Shown: positions 6,980-11,499 of the stretch, in pieces
Numbering within the stretch: the stretch's first letter is position 1
Layout: the number at the start of each line of letters is the position of its first letter
DNA from: an uncultured Bacilli bacterium
GTDB lineage: Bacteria; Bacillota_I; Bacilli_A; RF39; UBA660
Direction of reading: 5' to 3'
Length of the DNA: 11,499 nt
Assembly (NCBI GenBank): GCA_910579455.1
Contig: CAJTUT010000028.1
Location: 1-11,499, forward strand
Translations under genes and position numbers: made by a program
Notes under the pieces: generated by a model
What the model was told of the DNA's origin: nothing
Databases searched by the model: none
What the model saw: only the letters and a program-made list of their open reading frames with translations

Positions 6980-8026
6980 TTAAAAAGGCAATTTTCCTTT
7001 ATAGACATAAATCCAAGAATAATTATCACTTATTTTTGACAAATCATTATCAAGTTGAATTTTTATTAAGTCACTTTTAATTTGTTCATATTGTTTTTTA
7101 GAGATAGTTTTTTCTATTATTTTATCTCCCCTAACCTCTAATATTCCCATACCAGCCCAAAAATCAACTAAAGAAGACTTATTTGAAGCTAGATGGAGCC
7201 ATGATTCTCCGCCTGCGCCTAAACCAAATGAACCTAATAGTGGAATTAAATTCTCTTTTTCAAAATATTCTGCTCCTCTTAATTCGTAGTCTATATCTAA
7301 AAAGGCTTCATTTAAAGTTCTTGAGTTATAAATAATTTTTTTCTTTTCATCATCAGAAATATTTGTGAGATTTTCTTTACCATCCCACATTATATTTGTT
7401 TCTGCTCGTTTCAATCTTTTTTCTTTTTCAGCTTTTGGAAGACGCTTAAATCTTTCCTGAACTTTAGGTAAATAATCATACATTTTTTTTAATAATTCAT
7501 CTTTATCATAAAAGTCTCTAGCAAGAGCAACACTTAAATCAACTGGATAGGTAATCCTATTATTTATATAATTAATTAAAGTTTTGAATACATCATTATA
7601 TCTGTCCATACCATCCTGTGGAGTATTATTCATATAAGTTAGTGCAACTTCTTCAGATTCAAATTCAATATTAACTTTTTGATCTTGTGTTTCTGCAATT
7701 GGAAGAACATATTCAATCAAGTACTTTATTGTAAAAATTTCTGCCCAATCGGGTTCAGGATATGTAGGAGACCAAAAGTGTTTATATCCACCAAAACAGA
7801 AACAAAACAAAAAGTTTAAATTATTATTTAAAATTGTATCGACTTTCTCCTTTGTATATTTTTTTGCATCTTCAAATTGTGCCTTGCGAGACCATTTCCT
7901 AGAGAATAGTCTATTTAGTATTTTTTCTTTCAAATTAGCCCCTTCTAATTTATTCGTTTTTATATTATTAAAATCTAATAATTGTTCATTAATAAAGTTA
8001 TTAACTTTGATTGTTAACTCTTCCAT
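6980..8026 (-). CDS. Hypothetical 348-aa protein (intact orphan)
   Basis: I cannot name the family. The protein is soluble, without signal peptide or membrane segment. The N-terminal 60 residues are helical and basic. Distinctive, probably conserved patches are FCFGGYKHFWSPTYPEPDWAE (76-96), MNNTPQDGMDRYNDVFKTLI in the first half, and a C-terminal block GSFGLGAGGESWLHLASNKS followed by LVDFWAGMGILEV. Such Gly/Pro/Trp/His-dense patches in a helical protein suggest an enzyme active site. The sequence from DWAE onwards faintly recalls isocyanide synthases (PvcA type), but this is too weak to use as a call. The ATG is preceded by GGAGG with 8-base spacing, and the upstream broken frame stops just 3 bases before it. 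It is uninterrupted while nearly everything around it is decayed. Confidence 0.65.
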   Translation of the reverse strand: MEELTIKVNNFINEQLLDFNNIKTNKLEGANLKEKILNRLFSRKWSRKAQFEDAKKYTKEKVDTILNNNLNFLFCFCFGGYKHFWSPTYPEPDWAEIFTIKYLIEYVLPIAETQDQKVNIEFESEEVALTYMNNTPQDGMDRYNDVFKTLINYINNRITYPVDLSVALARDFYDKDELLKKMYDYLPKVQERFKRLPKAEKEKRLKRAETNIMWDGKENLTNISDDEKKKIIYNSRTLNEAFLDIDYELRGAEYFEKENLIPLLGSFGLGAGGESWLHLASNKSSLVDFWAGMGILEVRGDKIIEKTISKKQYEQIKSDLIKIQLDNDLSKISDNYSWIYVYKGKLPF

Positions 8027-8029
8027 ATA

Positions 8030-8218
8030 TTATTCCTCCAAAACAAAAATTCCATTAGTGGTATACTCATTAAAATTTATGCTATATTTAATTCCGTTAT
8101 CAAAGCAATATTTTGCAAAATAATCCATTTGAAATTGAGCTCTATTTATTAAATCCCATCTATATCTACATCGATTATCATCAAACGATTCCCCCTTTTT
8201 TAAAACTAATGGTCTTGA
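8030..8218 (-). pseudogene. 62-codon C-terminal fragment of an unknown protein, coupled to the 348-aa gene
   Basis: After a TAA at 8219-8221, an open frame runs for 62 codons to a TAA at 8030-8032 with no plausible start codon in its first part. It reads RPLVLKKGESFDDNRCRYRW, INRAQFQMDYFAKYCFDNG, IKYSINFNEYTTNGIFVLEE. The composition is clearly coding. The final codons contain the GGAGG used by the 348-aa gene, whose ATG begins 3 bases after this stop, so the two were probably once cotranscribed. I do not recognise the family. The likely state is the 3' remnant of a gene cut by the same decay that left the NUDIX-like tail just upstream. Confidence 0.5.
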
Positions 8219-8226
8219 TTAACTTC

Positions 8227-8388
8227 CTATTCTATGTGTTTTTTATAGATTTCTATTAAATTTGGATCATTTTGATTTTGTGGTAATAAATTATCTAAAT
8301 CAAAAAATTTCATTTCTTGTGATTCAACATACAATTTTAATTTTCCTGAATATTTTCTTATACATATAAAGCTGTATTGTTCATTTAA
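8227..8388 (-). pseudogene. C-terminal fragment of a NUDIX-like hydrolase
   Basis: A 53-codon minus-strand frame bounded by TGA (8389-8391) and TAG (8227-8229) reads NEQYSFICIRKYSGKLKL, ESQEMKFFDLDNLLP and NDPNLIEIYKKHIE. The ExxExKFFxLDxLP pattern followed by a short terminal helix is typical of the end of NUDIX hydrolases. The NUDIX box itself (GX5EX7REUXEEXGU) is absent, so this is only a tail with no start. It lies between an alpha/beta hydrolase head and the 62-codon fragment. Confidence 0.5.
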
Positions 8389-8413
8389 TCAGAAATTCAG
8401 TTAAATTCGTTTC

Positions 8414-8642
8414 TTACAAACACTTAAGAGAATTTTGTAATGATTTATAATGAACTAGATATTCTTTTACAAAATCTGAAAAAGTATTATATATCTATCA
8501 TATTATAATTTTTTAAACCCTTTTGGGGTATTCCACATAAGTTAACACACTTTGTTTCAATTCTATTTTGTATTAAATACTTGCTAACCTCATTCTAACT
8601 ATTATTAGTTTGTCCTAGTCCGTGTATTAATATATTCTTCAT
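8414..8642 (-). pseudogene. Broken 5' part of an alpha/beta hydrolase
   Basis: From ATG 8640-8642 the minus strand reads MKNILIHGLGQTNNS, a TAG at 8595-8597, then NEVSKYLIQNRIETKCVNL, GIPQKGLKNYN and a stop at 8487-8489. In another frame it continues YNTFSDFVKEYLVHYKSLQN to a TAA at 8414-8416. The HGLG oxyanion-loop motif after a short hydrophobic strand, and the SWNEVSKYL-like helix (the TAG sits where Trp is usual), identify the first third of an alpha/beta-fold hydrolase. The nucleophile elbow and the rest are absent. At least one nonsense mutation, one frameshift and a 3' deletion have hit it. It starts 7 bases after the stop of the six-TM gene, so it was once in that operon. Confidence 0.62.
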
Positions 8643-8649
8643 GACATCA

Positions 8650-9231
8650 TCACTTTTTATTCATACTTTGTTTAATTATCATTGCAAATGAAATTGCTAC
8701 CATAATTACAGCACAAATAATATTTGGAATATTACTATGACTATTAGTAATATTTAACACTTTTGCACAAACAAAATTAGTAAATACTGTAACGAAAGAT
8801 AATAATATTAAACTTATTGCTATTTTACAATTAGCTGCTATACCTGTAAAAGTACATATCAAAACATCTACCCATAAAAACATAAAAACAAAGGTTGCAA
8901 TTAAATAACTATCTAATAGCCAATTACCAACATTTAAATAATTTATAACAAATAACAACAAATAAACTAATACAGTAACAATAGATGTGATTTTTAATGC
9001 TTTATATTTATTCCCTTTAAGATAAAAAGGAATTCCTGTAATAGAAAAAGAAATTAAGATTCCTACTAAAACTATTAAAAACCAGGTTAGTTTATGATCT
9101 ATTACTAAATTACAAATAAAACAAGTAATAATTCCTATGATGTACCCAATATTTAATATATTAAATAACCATTTCTTTACCGTTCTATATTTTTTTACTT
9201 CTTTTCTCATTGCTTCATCATCACACTCCAA
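8650..9231 (-). CDS. Six-TM membrane protein, probably a regulator's C-terminal membrane domain
   Basis: The 193-aa protein has six predicted membrane helices, roughly at residues 20-43, 48-70, 78-100, 107-130, 135-157 and 167-188, after a basic amphipathic start (MRKEVKKYRTVKKW). CFICNLVIDHKLTWFLIVLV resembles the membrane domain found at the C-terminus of some Firmicute HTH regulators. The N-terminal DNA-binding domain would then be missing, and the acidic CDDEA just before the basic segment fits the end of a linker. The start is uncertain. TTG at 9229-9231 has no Shine-Dalgarno, and the in-frame ATG at 9208-9210 is 16 bases from GGAG. A stop lies in frame just upstream. It is either a truncated regulator or a small stand-alone membrane protein. 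Confidence 0.55.
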   Translation of the reverse strand: MECDDEAMRKEVKKYRTVKKWLFNILNIGYIIGIITCFICNLVIDHKLTWFLIVLVGILISFSITGIPFYLKGNKYKALKITSIVTVLVYLLLFVINYLNVGNWLLDSYLIATFVFMFLWVDVLICTFTGIAANCKIAISLILLSFVTVFTNFVCAKVLNITNSHSNIPNIICAVIMVAISFAMIIKQSMNKK

Positions 9232-9276
9232 AATTATAATTTAATGTTTATCCCTTTTAATAAATATATATTTAAA

Positions 9277-9492
9277 CTAACGAACGAAACTATAATTAAA
9301 ATATGAAGAATAAAGTGATAAACAAGTTACTAGAATTTCTCCGATTCTTTCAAATAGTAACAGTACTTTGTTTTCATTTTTTACATATTTATCATAATCT
9401 TTTGGTTTATTTTTACCCCATATAATATTAGGGATCATTAACATCAATAAAAATACTAAACCTATATATGAAAATCCAAAGTGAATATCCAT
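9277..9492 (-). pseudogene. Truncated small membrane protein (71 aa)
   Basis: The frame begins MDIHFGFSYIGLVFLLMLMI, then PNIIWGKNKPKDYDKYV, ENKVLLLFERIGEILVTCLS and a stop. This is the N-terminal part of a widespread Firmicute membrane protein of unknown function that, from memory, is around 200 aa long. The first helix (about 6-23) and the conserved PNxIWxKNKPKDY and ENK..L..FERIGE.LVTC segments are intact. After LVTC the sequence diverges into SLYSSYFNYSFVR, so the rest was probably lost by deletion near 9285. The ATG shares one base with the stop of the preceding fragment (TAATG). Confidence 0.55.
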
Positions 9493-9566
9493 TATTTCAT
9501 CTCACTTTCAACTTGTAATTTACTAATATCTATCTTTATAAAGTTCTTAAGCTCATTGCTATCATT
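9492..9566 (-). pseudogene. 24-codon remnant coupled to the truncated membrane gene
   Basis: The minus-strand frame NDSNELKNFIKIDISK then LQVESEMK ends in TAA at 9492-9494, overlapping the next ATG by one base. An AAGGAG (9573-9578) with 7-base spacing serves an ATG at 9563-9565. That ATG reads out of frame (MIAMSLRTL, then stop), so a small indel or larger deletion at the start has killed the gene. The ribosome binding site and coupling show that this was a translated gene behind the attenuator-like leader. Identity unknown. Confidence 0.4.
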
Positions 9567-9598
9567 TTATTTCTCCTTATCATTATGATAGTAGTTAT

Positions 9599-9635
9599 AA
9601 AAAAGGACACTTAATCCTCACATAGATTAAATGTC
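9599..9635 (-). terminator. Intrinsic terminator in the leader of the decayed operon
   Basis: On the minus strand, GACATTTAATC (9625-9635) pairs with GATTAAGTGTC (9606-9616) around an 8-base loop, with one G-U pair. It is followed by C and six Ts (9599-9604). This is a textbook Rho-independent terminator. It lies between a strong promoter (9862-9890) and the first ribosome binding site (9573-9578), so it ends transcripts before any gene. Confidence 0.75.
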
Positions 9636-9661
9636 GAACTAAATTAAATTTGAGTAGACAT

Positions 9662-9727
9662 TCAACTTGACGAAACTGAAAATTCCCTCTTGCTATACGC
9701 ACTAGACGTATAGCAAGTTAATAACAT
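9662..9727 (-). CDS. Possible 21-aa leader peptide
   Basis: ATG at 9725-9727 opens a 21-codon frame reading MLLTCYTSSAYSKREFSVSSS. It ends at TGA 9662-9664, just before the sequence that can pair with the terminator arm. Its codons 4-13 are the perfect 11-bp hairpin. A ribosome stalled or moving here could switch the downstream folds, as in ribosome-mediated attenuation. Against it, no Shine-Dalgarno precedes the ATG. It is a candidate only. Confidence 0.22.
   Translation of the reverse strand: MLLTCYTSSAYSKREFSVSSS
9689..9717. repeat. Perfect 11-bp inverted repeat (hairpin) in the leader
   Basis: CTTGCTATACG (9689-9699) and CGTATAGCAAG (9707-9717) are exact reverse complements around CACTAGA. 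It is the most GC-rich and stable hairpin in the intergenic region. No T-tract follows on either strand, so it is not itself a terminator. It more likely is a structural element of the leader RNA or a protein-binding site. Confidence 0.7.
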
Positions 9728-9861
9728 AAAATGGCTTTTTGACAAGTCGTTTTGCTTAAAGTTCGAGTTTCCTATCAATTTGGTGCAAGTAAGAAAGTTA
9801 TTTCAAACTTTTTTCGCTAAAGTAAGTAATCAATACAATATCTGTATCAATTTCTAATATC

Positions 9862-9890
9862 ATTATACCCTAAATTTATTAAATTGTAAA
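9862..9890 (-). promoter_or_regulatory. Near-consensus promoter of the leader RNA
   Basis: On the minus strand, TTTACA (9885-9890), an exact 17-base spacer and TATAAT (9862-9867) make the best promoter in the window. Transcription would start near 9855 and run into the hairpin-rich leader. It is divergent from the zinc-ribbon gene that starts at 9955. Confidence 0.7.
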
Positions 9891-9954
9891 AAAAAAATAA
9901 AAATTTTTATATTATTTATGATAAAATAATAAGTAATTAGAGGAGGTTTACTTT

Positions 9955-10131
9955 ATGAAAAATGTGAATGATTTTGTCAATGCAGACTTTTTTGGTCAAA
10001 AATATGGAATATTAAAAGAGTTTATAGGTGAATATAACGAAATCAATAAAAATATTGAAGCATTAAAATCAAAAATGAAACAATATGATGATTTAATTAA
10101 TTCTAATGAAAAAATGATTCTAGTGATTTAA
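9955..10131 (+). pseudogene. N-terminal part of the frameshifted zinc-ribbon protein
   Basis: ATG at 9955 follows a strong AGAGGAGG. It opens a 58-codon frame (MKNVNDFVNADFFGQKYGIL, then a Lys/Glu-rich helical stretch) that ends early at TAA 10129-10131. At the GAAAAAATG run (10109-10117) the next frame continues smoothly: NDSSDLTLKEKYIIYTMIKN and on into the 204-codon frame. A seventh A would fuse the two into one protein of about 270 aa. The downstream frame has no ribosome binding site of its own, which supports one original gene. The helical, Lys-rich composition is consistent across both halves. Programmed slippage, true mutation and sequencing error are all possible. Confidence 0.65.
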
Positions 10132-10160
10132 CACTTAAAGAAAAGTATATTATTTATACA

Positions 10161-10775
10161 ATGATTAAAAATGATATTTTAAGAAATAAAGAACAAACTT
10201 TCTTTGGCATAGACTTATATTCATTAAAATCAAAATTTGAAGATTTATATGATGACTTACATGAATATTTAAGTGTTATAAGAGCAATAAATACTTTAGA
10301 AGAAAAAAGAAATAATTTAATTAATGAAGATATTACCTTTAATTGTTTTAATAGTGAATGTTATAGTGAGCATTGCTTAGAAAGTCATAGTTTTGTTATA
10401 GAAGAAAACGAAATGAAATGTGTATATTGTGGTGCTACAACAAAAGAATACTCATTAAACAAAGAAGAATTTGAATTTTTAGTTTTATGTGCAAAGCAAC
10501 AAGGGATACTATTGGAAGATTTTACAAAAGAAGATTGGTCAATGTTACAAGTCATCATAGACCAACAAAATTATAGAAGAAGTTTAAGACCTGAACCAGA
10601 TATATTATCGGAAGATTATTTAGATAAAGCAGAAGAACAATTTTATGAGAATGAATATGAATTTACAGAATTAAGAATAGCTTTAGCAAAAGCACATGCA
10701 CTAGATGCCAAAACATACGAAAGCCAAAAAGTAAAAGTTAAAAATCCAAAATATTTATCTGGTAAGAAAAATTGA
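10161..10775 (+). CDS. Zinc-ribbon protein of unknown function, C-terminal part of a split gene
   Basis: This is the main part of a cytoplasmic, helical, Glu/Lys-rich protein. In the open frame residues about 60-95 hold two cysteine pairs, FNCFNSEC and MKCVYCGA, that should bind one zinc as a ribbon. HCLESH between them adds further possible ligands. A helical region follows (EFEFLVLCAKQQGILLEDF, SMLQVIIDQQNYRRSLRPEP). I do not know the family. The ATG at 10161 lacks a Shine-Dalgarno. Coding continues upstream in the same frame to at least 10117 and then, after a -1 frame change, into the segment beginning at 9955. The last residues (SGKKN) may be accidental, because the frame runs into the antisense strand of the recombinase gene near 10760. 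It probably belonged to the same mobile element. Confidence 0.6.
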   Translation: MIKNDILRNKEQTFFGIDLYSLKSKFEDLYDDLHEYLSVIRAINTLEEKRNNLINEDITFNCFNSECYSEHCLESHSFVIEENEMKCVYCGATTKEYSLNKEEFEFLVLCAKQQGILLEDFTKEDWSMLQVIIDQQNYRRSLRPEPDILSEDYLDKAEEQFYENEYEFTELRIALAKAHALDAKTYESQKVKVKNPKYLSGKKN

Positions 10776-11499
10776 TTAACAACAGAGTCGTATTCCACAA
10801 TATTCTCAATAAATTCACTAATATATTCTTCAATCACATTTTCTTTAATAGTTAATTTACAATCATTACAATAATAGTAGAAGTAAGAGTTACCATTTTT
10901 CTTAGTTGTTGCCTTACAACCTAAAATTCTTCCACATTTGGGACATTTTAGTTTTTGTAAAAATAGATAAGTTAATATTCTTTGATAACTTCTAGAGTTT
11001 TTCTTCTTTTGTACTTGGCAAGATTCCCATAATTCTTTACTAATTATTGGTTCAACTACATTTTCATAATAGGTAGGTTTCTTTGTTTTCTTACCATGAA
11101 CGAAATCTCCCTTATAAATTTCATTTTGTAATATACCAACAATAGTAGAATCTCTCCAGTTTGTCCTATCTAGTACTTTTTCGTCATTTAATATATTACT
11201 TATTTTCTTATAAGATAATCCACTATGATACATTTCAAATATACGAACAACTACATCTTTAGTTGTTACATCTGGTACTAAAGTTTTATCTTTTCTTTTA
11301 TAACCTAATGGACTTCGGTGGGGAATGTGACCAACTTTTATTGCACCTGCTAAGCCAATCTTCGTTCTTTCACTTGTTCTTTCAATTTCTTGTTGACTAA
11401 CTGAAGTAAGTATTCTTGAAATCATCTTACCATTAGCATTAGTAGTATTGATATCATCATTAGCACAATCAAGAAAGCATAATTTTCTTCTAGGAACGT
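10643..11499 (-). CDS. Large serine recombinase, 5' end beyond the window, C-terminus truncated
   Basis: Site-specific recombinase of the TnpX/phage-integrase type that cuts and rejoins att sites with a serine nucleophile. The frame is open to the right edge. Visible in order are the end of the catalytic domain (DDINTTNANGKMISRILTSV, the QQEIERTSERTKIGL long helix), the recombinase domain (SPLGYKRKDKTLVPDV to KKISNILND, then the WRDSTIVGILQNEIYKGDF segment) and the zinc ribbon (LKCPKCGRILGC to YYYCNDCK). Catalytic serine and early residues lie outside. After SVVNQFFLP (about 10760) the remaining 39 codons are merely the antisense of the convergent zinc-ribbon gene. The coiled-coil and C-terminal part usual in this family are therefore missing. 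Without them regulated integration and excision would be doubtful. Probably a scar of an integrated element. Confidence 0.82.
   Translation of the reverse strand, partial: VPRRKLCFLDCANDDINTTNANGKMISRILTSVSQQEIERTSERTKIGLAGAIKVGHIPHRSPLGYKRKDKTLVPDVTTKDVVVRIFEMYHSGLSYKKISNILNDEKVLDRTNWRDSTIVGILQNEIYKGDFVHGKKTKKPTYYENVVEPIISKELWESCQVQKKKNSRSYQRILTYLFLQKLKCPKCGRILGCKATTKKNGNSYFYYYCNDCKLTIKENVIEEYISEFIENIVEYDSVVNQFFLPDKYFGFLTFTFWLSYVLASSACAFAKAILNSVNSYSFS

Larger units (their letters stand above)
9599..9855 (-). ncRNA. Structured leader RNA or small RNA of about 255 nt (attenuator-like)
   Basis: A near-consensus promoter at 9862-9890 and the terminator at 9599-9635 bound a transcript of roughly 255 nt. 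Inside it, 9689-9699 and 9707-9717 form a perfect 11-bp stem with a 7-base loop. Downstream of that stem, AATGTC (9656-9661) can pair with the GACATT (9630-9635) that starts the terminator's 5' arm, giving an alternative antiterminator fold. This is the arrangement of a transcription attenuator controlling the genes at 9565 and below. A free-standing small RNA is the alternative. It matches none of the riboswitch or T-box consensus motifs I know. A 21-codon frame (9662-9727) spanning the stem might be a leader peptide. Confidence 0.5.

Noticed and set aside
7884..8123. Plus-strand 79-aa frame
   Set aside because: It is antisense to the start of the 348-aa gene and the coupled 62-codon fragment, both of which have coding character.
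9599..9890. T-box or known metabolite riboswitch in the leader
   Set aside because: I saw no T-box GGGTGGTACCGCG-like element and no conserved core of the common riboswitches, so only a generic attenuator was called.
10643..10756. Last 37 or so codons of the recombinase frame as genuine recombinase sequence
   Set aside because: They are the exact antisense of the zinc-ribbon gene and lack the coiled-coil character expected at this position.
1..11499. CRISPR array, tRNA or rRNA
   Set aside because: No regularly spaced repeats, no tRNA cloverleaf with a TTCRANTC arm, and no rRNA-like sequence were noticed on either strand.

Overview
The window is AT-rich DNA with compact genes, strong GGAGG-type Shine-Dalgarno sites, frequent TTG starts and sigma-A-like promoters. 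This points to a low-GC Firmicute. The protein families (small RluA, short CysE, SH3-YkuD L,D-transpeptidase, SDR with an Asn/Gln/Tyr-rich head, TnpX-like serine recombinase) fit Clostridia best, but I cannot name a genus. Almost all genes are on the minus strand.

Left part (97-5091), mainly housekeeping. A translationally coupled operon reads from 2096 down to 97: a degenerate DnaQ-fold protein, an RlmI-like class I methyltransferase, and an RluA-family pseudouridine synthase. The last two look like RNA-modifying enzymes. Upstream lie a short serine O-acetyltransferase (cysE) with its own promoter and an SH3b-YkuD L,D-transpeptidase. An in-frame TAA separates the L,D-transpeptidase's N-terminal membrane segment, promoter and ribosome binding site from its catalytic part. 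After a decayed plus-strand reading frame (3633-4085) and a hairpin comes an intact SDR oxidoreductase whose leader has a 13-bp inverted repeat touching the Shine-Dalgarno.

Middle (5246-9566), accessory and heavily eroded. Two intact orphan proteins (188 and 348 aa) flank the corpse of an IS481-type transposase (5961-6430) that has lost its catalytic core. Behind the 348-aa gene lies a run of broken minus-strand genes: a fragment of unknown family, the tail of a NUDIX-like protein, the head of an alpha/beta hydrolase, a six-TM protein that looks like a regulator without its HTH domain, and a truncated small membrane protein. These are headed by a strong promoter, a leader of about 290 nt with two hairpins, and a clear intrinsic terminator before the first start codon. 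The layout resembles transcription attenuation, but the regulated gene seems to be lost.

Right part (9955-11499). A plus-strand zinc-ribbon gene is split by a -1 frame change at an A6 run. It meets a convergent large serine recombinase, which enters from beyond the window and loses its C-terminal part at a junction near 10760. This is the scar of a mobile element.

I found no CRISPR array, tRNA, rRNA or complete new defence system. The most useful leads are the attenuator-like leader, the intact 348-aa orphan, the degenerate exonuclease fold inside an RNA-modification operon, and several genes interrupted by one lesion each.
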